Shown here: in pieces, positions 16,915 through 25,800 of the stretch
Position numbering within the stretch: the first letter of the stretch is position 1
Layout: each line of letters opens with the position of its first letter
Source of the DNA: CAZEAN01 sp964510225
GTDB taxonomy: Bacteria; Planctomycetota; Planctomycetia; Isosphaerales; Isosphaeraceae
Reading direction: 5' to 3'
Length of the DNA: 64,000 nucleotides
Assembly: GCA_964510225.1 (NCBI GenBank)
Contig: CAZEAN010000011.1
Span: 1 to 64,000 of the forward strand
Position numbers and translations under genes: made by a program
Notes under the pieces: model-generated
Seen by the model: the letters and a program-made list of their open reading frames with translations, nothing else
What the model was told of the DNA's origin: nothing
Databases searched by the model: none

Positions 16915-18462
16915 TCAAGAATCCAAGGCGCTGAGTTCGACGAACCGATCCTTGAGGTCGGAGTAGAGGCGTCGATAGACTGAGTGGGCACGATTGTAGA
17001 ATTCGACGCCGTTCATGTCTTCGGGATAACGCTCGACAACTTTAATCGTGGCATCGCACGCTTCGGGGACCGTGTTGTAGCGACCGACTCCGACAAGTGC
17101 CAATAATGCAACGCCGAACGCGGGGCCTTCACTCGCATTGATCGCAGAGGTTTCTTGGCCGTAGATATCGGACTGAAGCTGCCGCCAGAGAGGATTCTTG
17201 GCACCACCCCCCGAAAGTCTGATCTCTGAGATCGGCGCACCCATTTCCCGGATTAGCTCAAGGCTGTCACGCATCGCAAATGCAGCCCCCTCCATCACAG
17301 CGCGGACGAGATGACCGCGACGATGTCGGACCGTTAACCCGATCCAGCCGCCTCTGGCATTGGGATCGAAATGAGGAGTCCGTTCGCCGGTCAAGTAGGG
17401 CAAGAAAAAGAGTCCTTCGGAACCTCGGGGGATCGTCTCTGCTTCTCTCGTCAACTGGAAATAGGGATCGATCCCTTTAGCCTCCGCTTCGGCGGACTCT
17501 GCAATTGCGATGTTCTCCCGATACCATTGCAGGCTCCCTGCGGCGGCGAGGACGACTCCCATCACATGCCAGGCTCCCGGGACAGCATGGCAGCCGCGCT
17601 GGAGCCTTCCCTCAGGATCAAAACCCACTTGGTCTGTGTGTGAGAAAACCACACCCGAGGTACCGAGTGTCGCTGAGACCGCACCAGGACGGACAATTCC
17701 ATTGCCTACGGCCCCAGCGGGTTGGTCACCACCACCGCCGACGATTGGCGTCCCAATCGGTAGCCCGGTCGCTTCGGCACCGAGACTGCTGACTCTGGCG
17801 GAAACAAGAGGACTCTCGAAGCAGTCTGGAAGGAGAGCGCGATCGAGATCGAGCGCTTGGAGGAGTGGATCACTCCAGGTTCGTCTGCCAACATCGAGTA
17901 GGAGTGTCCCCGAAGCGTCACTCACCTCAGTCGCGAAGGTTCCCGAGAGCCGGTAGCGAACGTAATCCTTCGGCAGCAAGACCTTACAGACTCGTTCCCA
18001 GAGTGTCGGTTCATGATGTCGGACCCAAAGGAGCTTGGGGGCTGTGAATCCGGTCAACGCGCGGTTGGCGACCATCTTGACTAGGGATTCGCGACCTCCT
18101 GCCTTTGACTCGATCTCAAGGCATTCGTCAGCAGTCCGTTGATCGTTCCAAAGCAAGGCCGGCCGGACAACCTCCCCATCAGCATCAAGGAGTACAGAGC
18201 CGTGCATCTGCCCGCTTAGGCCGATACCGAGTACTTCGGAAGGCTTGACCCCAGCCTGAGCGATCGTTTCGCGGATGGTCTTGCAAGTGGCCTGCCACCA
18301 GAGTTCAGGGGCTTGCTCAGACCATCCGGGTTTTGGGTAACTGCAAGGATAATCTGCCGATGCCGAGCCGAGGATTTCACCATTCTCGCGGACCGCGAGC
18401 GTTTTGGTTCCCGAGGTCCCAATGTCTATCCCAAGTGTGACGCTCAATGTCCGATCTCCCAT
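16915..18462 (-). CDS. xylB: Xylulokinase
   Basis: A FGGY-family kinase of 515 residues, close to the family norm. The N-terminal phosphate motif is LGIDIGTSGTKTLAV, followed by the substrate motif GLSGQMHGSVLLD and PALLWNDQRTADEC. The second domain carries GGGGDQPAGAVGNG and FFLPYLTGERTPHFDPNARG, with LSGGGAKNPLWRQL near the C-terminus, all typical of XylB. It phosphorylates D-xylulose made by XylA and feeds the pentose phosphate pathway. The start overlaps the upstream hydrolase stop by 19 bases, so the two are probably translationally coupled. It is the last gene of the xylA operon. Confidence 0.93.
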   Translation of the reverse strand: MGDRTLSVTLGIDIGTSGTKTLAVRENGEILGSASADYPCSYPKPGWSEQAPELWWQATCKTIRETIAQAGVKPSEVLGIGLSGQMHGSVLLDADGEVVRPALLWNDQRTADECLEIESKAGGRESLVKMVANRALTGFTAPKLLWVRHHEPTLWERVCKVLLPKDYVRYRLSGTFATEVSDASGTLLLDVGRRTWSDPLLQALDLDRALLPDCFESPLVSARVSSLGAEATGLPIGTPIVGGGGDQPAGAVGNGIVRPGAVSATLGTSGVVFSHTDQVGFDPEGRLQRGCHAVPGAWHVMGVVLAAAGSLQWYRENIAIAESAEAEAKGIDPYFQLTREAETIPRGSEGLFFLPYLTGERTPHFDPNARGGWIGLTVRHRRGHLVRAVMEGAAFAMRDSLELIREMGAPISEIRLSGGGAKNPLWRQLQSDIYGQETSAINASEGPAFGVALLALVGVGRYNTVPEACDATIKVVERYPEDMNGVEFYNRAHSVYRRLYSDLKDRFVELSALDS

Positions 18463-19292
18463 CGCTCGCCGCAGCTCAAGATCTTCGGTATTGTCCGATC
18501 CGAGAGTTCTCTTGCTGCGACTTCGAACTCTCGAATCGGCACAGTGTTAAACGTAAACATGTCGTAATGATGAGGTACGAGAAAGCGAGGATGGAGGCGA
18601 TTGGAGAGAGCGACTCCCTCGGCGGCGTTCATGTTACCGGCAACGCCCCGTTTGGGATCACGACCGTTGATCGGCAGGAAGAAGAGATCGAATGGCTCGG
18701 TACCGATTTCCTGAGAAAGCCCATCGTAAATGACTGTATCGCCGCTATGGTAAAGACGAAAGCCATCCACCTCAACGACAAAGCCAAGGTAGAGGAATCG
18801 GCCGGCATCATCGGTGTCGAGCCCCTCATGTGCCGAAGGGATTGCCCGCACTGAGAATCCAGCAGACTCTAAGACTCCACCCGCATCGAGCCCGACAATT
18901 TGCTTCAAGGGAAGGCCCAATTTCTCAGCATGATGAACCAAGGCTTCAGGAACTACCAACTCTGCTCCAGGATTCGCTCCGAGAATCCTGGAGAGTGTTT
19001 CCTTATCCATATGGTCCGTATGTTTATGGCTTGAGAGCACGAGATCAACTGATCGGAGCTGATCTCCGGAGAGAGGGCACTCAGTCATCCGAACGTGTGG
19101 GCGTTCAGTCTGACGATATTTCTCGGTAAGTGACTCCGAGAGATAAGGATCGATTACAAGTGTTGCTGACTCTGACTTGATCACGAAGCCGCTCTGACCT
19201 AGCCACCAAACCAATAGTCTACCAGGTGACAGGGCAGACCGTTCGATTTCCTCGCTTAGTTTAGCCCCTTTGGTGACCGGTTCTATCAGCAT
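18444..19292 (-). CDS. UlaG-like metallo-beta-lactamase-fold hydrolase
   Basis: A 282-residue MBL-fold protein. The N-terminus has WWLGQSGFVIKSESATLVID, the metal motif SSHKHTDHMD (H-x-H-x-D-H) lies near residue 90, and the later ligands are in YHSGDTVIYDGL and VPHHYDMF. UlaG, the L-ascorbate-6-phosphate lactonase, has this architecture, so a sugar lactone or sugar-phosphate lactone substrate is plausible. It lies between xylA and xylB in the same direction, 140 bases after xylA and overlapping xylB. No signal peptide, so cytosolic. A general MBL phosphodiesterase cannot be excluded. Confidence 0.85.
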   Translation of the reverse strand: MLIEPVTKGAKLSEEIERSALSPGRLLVWWLGQSGFVIKSESATLVIDPYLSESLTEKYRQTERPHVRMTECPLSGDQLRSVDLVLSSHKHTDHMDKETLSRILGANPGAELVVPEALVHHAEKLGLPLKQIVGLDAGGVLESAGFSVRAIPSAHEGLDTDDAGRFLYLGFVVEVDGFRLYHSGDTVIYDGLSQEIGTEPFDLFFLPINGRDPKRGVAGNMNAAEGVALSNRLHPRFLVPHHYDMFTFNTVPIREFEVAARELSDRTIPKILSCGERWEIGH

Positions 19293-19432
19293 TGCGGTGC
19301 TACTCTGTGTCTGATTTGCACAATTCGTGCGCTGGACCGTGTAAACTCACGAATGAGTGAGTGACCGTGGAGGGAAAAATCGAGGTCATCCGACCACCGT
19401 CATAATCGGATGACGTGGACAAGGAGATTGCT

Positions 19433-20746
19433 TTAGATAAACTCGTTGACCAGGTTTTCGAGCATTTCTTGGCGGCCACTCGTGTTCGGAGTGATATCTC
19501 CCTTGGGGAGCATGTAGGCTTCCAAGTCAGTCAGCGTGGCACTCCCTGCTTCGATCTTGGACCCAAGATCGGTGTCCCAACTAGAATAGCGGTCGCTGAC
19601 AAACTTAGCGAGTCTTCCGTCGTCGCGGATGGCTTGCGCGATTTTAAGTCCTCGCGCAAAAGCATCCATCCCACCGATATGGGCGTGGAAGAGGTCGACC
19701 GGCTCAAAGCTCTCGCGGCGGACTTTGGCATCAAAATTGACTCCGCCCGTCGTCCAACCACCCATCGCCAAGACCTCAAGCATACATGAGGTTGTTAGGT
19801 AGATGTTGGTCGGAAATTGGTCGGTATCCCAACCGAGCAACGGATCGCCCGTATTGGCGTCCATCGACCCCAAAGCACCCGACGAAACTGCAATCCGAAG
19901 CTCATGAGCCATCTCGTGCCCGGCGAGGGTAGCGTGGTTGGTCTCAAGGTTGAGCTTAAAGTGATCGAAGAGATCATAGGCACGTAAAAAATTCAAGCAT
20001 GATTCTGTATCAGAATCGTACTGATGTTTTGTCGGTTCCATCGGTTTCGGTTCAATATAGAATTGTGCATTGAGCCCGATCGATTTTTTATAGTCGACGG
20101 CCATGTGGAGTAGCCGTGCGAGGTGGTCGAGTTCGCGTTTAAGGTCGGTGTTGAGGAGGGTTGAGTAGCCTTCACGGCCTCCCCAAAACGTATAACCGAC
20201 GCCACCAAGTTCCTTGGTGACCTCGAGCATCTTTTTAACCTGTGCACCCGCGAACGCAAAGGCATCGAGATTCGGGCTTGTAGCGGCCCCATGGACATAG
20301 CGAGGATTGGTAAAGAGATTCGCTGTTCCCCAGAGAAGGTTGACTCCGGTCCGCTCTTGCTCCTCTTTGAGGACCTTTGCGATTGCGTCGAGGTTAGCAT
20401 TGGTTTCGGCGAGGTTCTTGCCTTCAGGCGCAACGTCGCGATCATGAAAGGCGTAGAATGGTACACCGAGTTTTTCGAGAAACTCAAAAGCGGCACGGGC
20501 ACGTCGAGTGGCGTTTTCAATCGTCGGAGTTCCGTCATCCCACGGACGTTGAGCCGTTCCGACTCCGAAGGGATCCGCGAGCGGGTTGACGAAAGTATGC
20601 CAGTACGCGACCGAAAAGCGGAGGTGGTCACGCATTGACTTCCCCCCCACCATTTCGTCGGCGTTGTAATGCTTGAATTGGAGCGGGTCGCGGGAATCGG
20701 GTCCACCAAAGTTGATCTTCGGTACCTCAGGAAAGAACTCGGCCAT
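19433..20746 (-). CDS. xylA: Xylose isomerase
   Basis: At 437 residues it matches the class II XylA length. The catalytic His is in AFHDRDVAPEG; the Trp and metal residues are in WGGREGY, IEPKPMEPTKHQYD, NLETNHATLAGHEM, and ANTGDPLLGWDTDQFP. It isomerises D-xylose to D-xylulose with Mg2+ or Mn2+ in the cytoplasm. I chose the ATG at 20746 (MAEFFPEVPKINFGG), which has GAGG ten bases upstream and matches the family N-terminus; a frame open to 20821 adds 25 unrelated residues. It leads the operon with the UlaG-like and xylB genes. No transcription regulator of the xylose type is encoded nearby. Confidence 0.97.
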   Translation of the reverse strand: MAEFFPEVPKINFGGPDSRDPLQFKHYNADEMVGGKSMRDHLRFSVAYWHTFVNPLADPFGVGTAQRPWDDGTPTIENATRRARAAFEFLEKLGVPFYAFHDRDVAPEGKNLAETNANLDAIAKVLKEEQERTGVNLLWGTANLFTNPRYVHGAATSPNLDAFAFAGAQVKKMLEVTKELGGVGYTFWGGREGYSTLLNTDLKRELDHLARLLHMAVDYKKSIGLNAQFYIEPKPMEPTKHQYDSDTESCLNFLRAYDLFDHFKLNLETNHATLAGHEMAHELRIAVSSGALGSMDANTGDPLLGWDTDQFPTNIYLTTSCMLEVLAMGGWTTGGVNFDAKVRRESFEPVDLFHAHIGGMDAFARGLKIAQAIRDDGRLAKFVSDRYSSWDTDLGSKIEAGSATLTDLEAYMLPKGDITPNTSGRQEMLENLVNEFI

Positions 20747-20988
20747 CGTTAAAACGCCTCGGCGAATTGCATCGTTGGAAGAGGGAAGCCACGCGTAGAG
20801 GTCAAGCGGACTCGACGCCACGAGTCTAAAGACCGATTCCGATTCTGGGCAAGACCCGGAAGCCTAGCGAAATTCCTCTTAGACTGCGATGATGCCATGC
20901 GGGATCCGAACCCCGATCCGAAATTTTCTTCCATTAGCCTCGAGCCCACCCGGCTCTTCCTGGAGCCCTTCAGAGAGGACTGCATCCG

Positions 20989-21762
20989 ATGATTAAGCAA
21001 GAATTCCCAACCCGATCGTCGAGATCACCCTCACGATCGCGGGGAAGATTGATCGGTTTTATCGCGAGTGCCTTACTCCTGATCATCGCCACAGATGCGA
21101 AGGCTCAGTTCGGGTTCGGATTCGGGTTCGGATTCCCGCGACCCTATGTCTCCCCGAATATCAAATTCCTTAATAGTCGAGCGAACGTACTCGCGGGAAA
21201 GAATCAGCAGTCGATGAATACAACGAGCATGCGGATTCCCGACCGCTTTGGCTATCGCCAACAAAACATTGAAATGCAGGAGCGGTACAACGTCTCCTCA
21301 GGACGCTCGTTAAGCACGTCGTCACGACGCTCAGGCCAAGTCGTGGCCCAGAGAACCCCGGCGACAAATCAGGGGGCTCCAACGACGCCAGCACCAGTCA
21401 CTGCGCCCTCCCTTCCGATCACGACTTTTGTCGATGAGATGAATATGGTTGTTTGGCCTTCCGACGCACCGACAGGAAATGGGCTGGACTCACTTCGAGT
21501 CCAAGCCGATGCATCGATCAGAGAAGTCGTTGTTGAGTATCGGGGCCGTGCTGTTGCCTCAACAGCGACGGTCACGACCGCACGGACCGATTTGATCGAC
21601 TACGGGCGACCCGCGCTGAAACTTCTACGCGACACTTCCACACCGCGGATTGCCGACTCGTTTCATCTCTTCTTGCTCTCGCTCTACGAATCCCTGGCAC
21701 AAGCGACAAATGCGACGACCCGGCGAGGCCCACCCTCAGTTAATAGTGCCACACCTGAGTGA
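20989..21762 (+). CDS. Hypothetical exported protein with Phe-Gly repeat start
   Basis: A basic N-terminal region and a hydrophobic stretch (RLIGFIASALLLIIATDAKA) form a signal peptide with a probable cut after AKA. The mature protein opens with QFGFGFGFGFPRPYVSP. The middle is Ser/Thr/Arg-rich and low in complexity (about 95-140), followed by TTFVDEMNMVVWPSDAPTG, which often occurs in planctomycete secreted proteins of unknown function. The rest is helical. AGAGGA precedes the ATG. Its function is unknown; surface or periplasmic location is inferred from the signal. It has divergent orientation to the xylose operon, with 242 bases between. Confidence 0.75.
   Translation: MIKQEFPTRSSRSPSRSRGRLIGFIASALLLIIATDAKAQFGFGFGFGFPRPYVSPNIKFLNSRANVLAGKNQQSMNTTSMRIPDRFGYRQQNIEMQERYNVSSGRSLSTSSRRSGQVVAQRTPATNQGAPTTPAPVTAPSLPITTFVDEMNMVVWPSDAPTGNGLDSLRVQADASIREVVVEYRGRAVASTATVTTARTDLIDYGRPALKLLRDTSTPRIADSFHLFLLSLYESLAQATNATTRRGPPSVNSATPE
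21109..21132 (+). repeat. Two exact 12-bp copies encoding Phe-Gly-Phe-Gly
   Basis: The unit TTCGGGTTCGGA occurs twice head to tail, in frame with the exported protein at 20989-21762, and codes for the FGFGFGFG start of the mature chain. Copy number could vary between strains by slippage. Confidence 0.8.
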
Positions 21763-21799
21763 TCCGGTTCGCTCAGACGCATAAGCATCGGCGGATCAA

Positions 21800-22570
21800 T
21801 CAAATCGTACCAAAAAGTCGCGAACCTGCGGTGAGACCTCCATCAATCACCAATGTAGAGCCGTTGATAAAGCTTGATTCGTCAGAGGCGAGAAAGAGGG
21901 CAAGGTGGGCGACGTCATCAGGGACGCCCACCCGACCGATCGGATACCATTTCAGGAGGCGTTCCAACGCCCCTGCCTTGGCGTTCCAGTAAGCCTGGCC
22001 GTTTTCTGTAGCGATCGTTCCTGGGCAGATCACATTCGAACGAATGCCTTTCGGACCGTAGGTAACGGCCAGATTCTTTGTCAAGGAGATCAAGCCGGCT
22101 TTAGCGGCACTGTAGCCGAACTCTCCGATCGCCCAGAGTGCATTGACGGATGAAATATTGATGATGCTTCCGGGGCCTGACTGGATCATAAAAGGGAGCG
22201 CGGCGCGGCAGCAAAGATAGTGACTTGTCAAGTTTAAGTTGATCTCGGCGGCCCAGGCTTCGGGGTCAATCTCCAGGAGATCCTCGGTGGTTGAGGTCCC
22301 CGCGTTGTTGACCCAGACGTCAATCCCTCCCAAGAACTGATCCGCTCGATTGACCAACTGGGAGACCGCTGTTTCGGAACAGACGTCGACTTCTACGAAT
22401 GCTGCCTGGAATCCGGAATCATGGAGTTGTTCAACAAGACGATTCCCGGCCTCGACGTCCCGGTCGGCAAGAACAACCTTAGCCCCTTCCTGGGCGAACC
22501 GAGTCGCGGTTGCTTTGCCGATCCCGTGTGATCCCCCCGTGATGACGGCCCGTTTTGCTTCTAGGCGCAT
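21800..22570 (-). CDS. Short-chain dehydrogenase/reductase (SDR), classical type
   Basis: A 256-residue Rossmann enzyme with the cofactor motif TGGSHGIGKATA at 12-23, the acidic ADRDVEAG segment after strand 2 (an Asp there suggests NAD(H) preference), and NNAGT. The catalytic Ser lies in NISSVNALWAIG and the Tyr-Lys pair in YSAAKAGL; CPGTIATENG is the following substrate loop. It is probably a sugar or polyol dehydrogenase, in view of the neighbouring symporter and enolase-superfamily genes. It is divergent from the symporter with 142 bases between them. The exact substrate cannot be read from the sequence. Confidence 0.9.
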   Translation of the reverse strand: MRLEAKRAVITGGSHGIGKATATRFAQEGAKVVLADRDVEAGNRLVEQLHDSGFQAAFVEVDVCSETAVSQLVNRADQFLGGIDVWVNNAGTSTTEDLLEIDPEAWAAEINLNLTSHYLCCRAALPFMIQSGPGSIINISSVNALWAIGEFGYSAAKAGLISLTKNLAVTYGPKGIRSNVICPGTIATENGQAYWNAKAGALERLLKWYPIGRVGVPDDVAHLALFLASDESSFINGSTLVIDGGLTAGSRLFGTI

Positions 22571-22712
22571 GGCATTCTCGTTAAGTCATGACCTTGGCTC
22601 ATCAATTTGTGACTAGGGCGACTCTCTCCCAGGTCAGGTCCCCTGATGCTACAATCCTCCCCTACTCTAGACTTGAGGTCCAACTTCCTCGACCGAGATT
22701 TCTTGTTCTGTC

Positions 22713-24299
22713 ATGATGCTCCCCCTGCTCTTCGGTACACTTCAGACCAACTTCAGCCTCATCGATTGGTTGATTGTTGCATCTTACGTGGGTCTCACGA
22801 CGATTGTCGGGCTCTACGCGAATCGAATGATCAAGGGAATGGACGACTACATCGTCGCCGGTCGATCACTCCGGTCGTCCGTCTCTGTCGCCACCCTGAT
22901 TGGATCGGAATTGGGGTTGGTCACCGTCCTCTATGCAGCACAGAAGGGTTTTACGTCTGGCTTCGCCGCGTTCCACATCGGCGTCATTGCAGGATTTGGT
23001 GCGCTCTTTGTTGGACTCACCGGGTTCATCGTGGGACCTCTCCGCCGCGAAGGTGTGAGGACGATTCCGGAATACTACGGTCGACGCTTTGGTACCCCGA
23101 CCCGTGTGCTCGGCGGCCTGATTCTTGCGTTCGCCGGGATCTTGAACATGGGAATCTTCCTGAAGGCAGGTGCACTCTTCTTGGCAGAGCTTACGGGCTT
23201 GGAAAGTGACGCAACCGTCGGGCTGATCATGTCGATCCTACTCGGATTAGTTTTGCTTTATACAGTTTTTGGTGGGATGGTTTCGGTGGTCTTGACTGAT
23301 TACCTCCAATTTGTCGTCCTTTCCGTCGGACTCCTGCTCGCGGCAGGGATTGCATTGATCCGGATCGGTTGGCCGACCTTGGTGGAAACGGTCAAGGAGG
23401 TCCACGGTGAGGCCGGGTTCGATCCATTCGATGCTCAGGGATTCGGGCCGGGATATGTAGTCTGGATGTTCTTCGTCGCTGGAGTTTTCTCGTGCGCGAT
23501 CTGGCCGACTGCAGTGATGCGGGCCTGTTCGGCCGAGAATGTCGCGGTCGTCCGACGGATGTACCGTTGGTCATCGATCGGGTTCATGATTCGGTTCATC
23601 GTGCCACAGTTCTTGGGAATCTGTGCTCTCGCAATGTTCTGGAACGACCCCGTAGCTCGGCCACACTTCTTCCATGAAGACGGGACCCTCAACCAGGAGA
23701 ACTCGCTAGGAGCAATGCCGGTCTTTCTCGGGCAGCTTCTTCCGATCGGATTGGTTGGCCTGATCGGGGCGGGTATGCTCGCAGCGTTCATGTCAACCCA
23801 CGACAGCTACCTCCTTTGTTGGGCGACAGTGTTGGCAAACGATGTTGTCAGCCCACTCACGGGCGACCGCCTCAACACGGCAGCGCGCTTACTGATCTCC
23901 CGCGCGTTCATTGTCCTGATCGGGCTCTTCCTACTGATCTGGGGCCTCTGGTATCCCCTTAGCCAAGATCTCTGGGACTACATGGCCGTTACTGGAACGA
24001 TCTACTTTTCGGGCGCTTTTGCAATCCTCGTCGCTGGGCTCCACTGGCGGCGTTCAAGCCAGACTGGCGCAATCTGCGCACTCCTCGGGGGATTGGTCGC
24101 CATCCTCGGTCTCGACAAAGTCAGGGATTCACTCGGCCTCACTGAAGAACGAATCGGTTTTGCCATTACCGACGTCAACTCGGGTCTCGGAGCAATCCTG
24201 CTTTCGCTTGTCCTTCTCGTGGCCGGTTCCCTCCTCTTTCCACAGCGTCGAGACAAAGCAGCACCCGCTCCTTCAAGCAATCAGGACTCGAACCAATGA
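22713..24299 (+). CDS. Sodium/solute symporter, SSS family
   Basis: A 528-residue polytopic protein with about 13 predicted membrane helices. The SSS hallmarks include an N-terminal helix followed by DWLIVASYVGLTTIVGLYANR, then DDYIVAGRSLRSSVSVATLI, and GAGMLAAFMSTHDSYLLCWA, the helix that holds the Na2-site Ser/Thr residues. It probably uses the sodium gradient to import a sugar, sugar acid or similar solute, suited to the nearby SDR and enolase-superfamily genes. The start has only a weak ribosome site. Its stop overlaps the start of a 44-residue membrane peptide gene. Confidence 0.93.
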   Translation: MMLPLLFGTLQTNFSLIDWLIVASYVGLTTIVGLYANRMIKGMDDYIVAGRSLRSSVSVATLIGSELGLVTVLYAAQKGFTSGFAAFHIGVIAGFGALFVGLTGFIVGPLRREGVRTIPEYYGRRFGTPTRVLGGLILAFAGILNMGIFLKAGALFLAELTGLESDATVGLIMSILLGLVLLYTVFGGMVSVVLTDYLQFVVLSVGLLLAAGIALIRIGWPTLVETVKEVHGEAGFDPFDAQGFGPGYVVWMFFVAGVFSCAIWPTAVMRACSAENVAVVRRMYRWSSIGFMIRFIVPQFLGICALAMFWNDPVARPHFFHEDGTLNQENSLGAMPVFLGQLLPIGLVGLIGAGMLAAFMSTHDSYLLCWATVLANDVVSPLTGDRLNTAARLLISRAFIVLIGLFLLIWGLWYPLSQDLWDYMAVTGTIYFSGAFAILVAGLHWRRSSQTGAICALLGGLVAILGLDKVRDSLGLTEERIGFAITDVNSGLGAILLSLVLLVAGSLLFPQRRDKAAPAPSSNQDSNQ

Positions 24300-24430
24300 G
24301 CGCCATCGACCTTTGGTCCGCGATCTGGGGAATTGTGTTATTGGGATCGATGGCCTTGTTTGGAGTCGTCTCCGTGTGCGTTACCATCGGCGGCTGGAAT
24401 GACATCCGCGTGATCTTGAAGAAGAAGTAG
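24296..24430 (+). CDS. 44-residue single-TM peptide coupled to the symporter
   Basis: The start ATG overlaps the symporter stop in an ATGA arrangement, a sign of translational coupling. The product begins MSAIDLWSAIWGIVLLG, continues as one membrane helix through about residue 32, and ends in a basic tail (NDIRVILKKK). The positive C-terminus suggests N-out/C-in orientation. The frame has proteinlike composition and ends only two bases before the convergent ceramidase-like gene. The likely role is a small accessory subunit that stabilises or regulates the symporter, as small peptides do for other transporters; this is an inference from coupling. I do not recognise a named family. Confidence 0.75.
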   Translation: MSAIDLWSAIWGIVLLGSMALFGVVSVCVTIGGWNDIRVILKKK

Positions 24431-24432
24431 CC

Positions 24433-25770
24433 CTAGAGGGACTTAAGCCGATTGATCACGCGGAGCATCGCCTCGACCATCGTAGGGCCAGATTGCTCAG
24501 TAAACGGGAACTGATTGCAGTATTTCGGTGATTGGATTGCCGCATAGCTCTGGGCGTTGATGTCGTGAGCATCAGGAAGGTAACCAATCCTCCCATTGGC
24601 ATAGCAAGCGATCATCAGGAACGGAAGATTGGCACGACTCCGGAGATCAAGCGCGAAGCTGGAAAACAGTTCGGCGGCGTTGGCCACACAATAAAGGTTG
24701 CCAACTCGAATCGCTTGTACTTCTGTTTTGAGCGTTTCTGGTCTTGAATCAAGGTCGTTGAGGATCCGATCGGTCCACTCCAAATGGAACCGGCACATGG
24801 CTTGGACTGCTTCGTGCTCGTCACCTCCATGACGTCTGACCATGTCGTCAGGCCGATTGGTCATCACACGGCCAAGGGTCTCCTTCCAACCAGCGATGTC
24901 GTTGTCCTGGAGCCTCCGCCGTGCTTCGCTTCGATCGGCTTCGATTTCGCCGAGCGTCCATGGCCTGGTTGGGAGCGAGACGATTTCCATGGCTGAACCG
25001 ACAAGATCCCTCTCCTCTAATGCCACTTCCAGAAGTTCAGGTAACGCCGAGAGCGAAGAGATCGGTTTGGGGAGCGGTCGACAGAAGTTAACGTCCCCAC
25101 ATGCACCTTGAACGTAGAGCGCTCGACTTCCGGGGTGCGTATGCTCAAGCTGATCACAGACCAACCCCGGGAGATCACGGCTCACCGCATACGGTCGACG
25201 TTCGGTCTCGAGGGTCGGGTGTCCGGCGAAGTTGACCACAATCGCCAGCGTGCTCCCATCGAGTCGTTTCAAGAACGCAAACGTACGTGTATCGTCAATG
25301 GGACCATGGGGGCGCGTCCGGTTGTACGTAACGCCAGGCCAATCAGATTCGCCTAATTGAAGTATGGCCGGTTCACGCTGTTTCCAAGCCAGGATGGCAG
25401 CGAGAGCAGCTTGACGGCTGGCGAACGCTTCATAATTGGGATCACATTCACCAACTCCGAGCAACCCTCCTGCAGCCGGGGCATTGTGACTGTGCGAGCA
25501 AGTCAGGAGAATCGACTCTTCGGCAATACCAGTAGCCGAGGAAATCTCCTCACGCGTCTGCTTTGTGAAGTCTTCGTCGATGACCATCAGGTCAAGTGTC
25601 AATAACACAACGGATCGAGAACCATCGTCACAGACTATTGCGGTGGCATGAAGATCGTCATGGACCTCACGCCAGACTCGGTTGATGTAATAACCCCAGC
25701 CGGTCAGCTCGACACCGGGCATCGGATTAATGTTCGTCCGAGCAACACCCGCAAGCAGCATCGTGGCCAA
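24433..25770 (-). CDS. Neutral/alkaline ceramidase-like hydrolase
   Basis: The 445-residue protein begins directly in the domain: LLAGVARTNINPMPGVELTG is the family N-terminus. The metal/catalytic region LLTCSHSHNAPAAGG (near 92-106) and VNFAGHPTLE follow. These are typical of the neutral ceramidase N-terminal domain, widespread in planctomycetes and probably acting on amide substrates other than ceramide. There is no signal peptide, so it may be cytosolic, unlike secreted ceramidases. The C-terminal Ig-like domain of full-length ceramidases is absent. GGAG lies nine bases before the ATG. It is divergent from the enolase-superfamily gene with only 30 bases between. Confidence 0.85.
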   Translation of the reverse strand: MATMLLAGVARTNINPMPGVELTGWGYYINRVWREVHDDLHATAIVCDDGSRSVVLLTLDLMVIDEDFTKQTREEISSATGIAEESILLTCSHSHNAPAAGGLLGVGECDPNYEAFASRQAALAAILAWKQREPAILQLGESDWPGVTYNRTRPHGPIDDTRTFAFLKRLDGSTLAIVVNFAGHPTLETERRPYAVSRDLPGLVCDQLEHTHPGSRALYVQGACGDVNFCRPLPKPISSLSALPELLEVALEERDLVGSAMEIVSLPTRPWTLGEIEADRSEARRRLQDNDIAGWKETLGRVMTNRPDDMVRRHGGDEHEAVQAMCRFHLEWTDRILNDLDSRPETLKTEVQAIRVGNLYCVANAAELFSSFALDLRSRANLPFLMIACYANGRIGYLPDAHDINAQSYAAIQSPKYCNQFPFTEQSGPTMVEAMLRVINRLKSL

Positions 25771-25800
25771 CTCCGATTTAAAACCTGGGGAGAAGTACCG

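Noticed and set aside
19993..20709. Minus-strand 238-codon frame inside xylA
   Set aside because: It is an alternate frame of the xylose isomerase gene, with Ser/Arg-rich translation and no domain.
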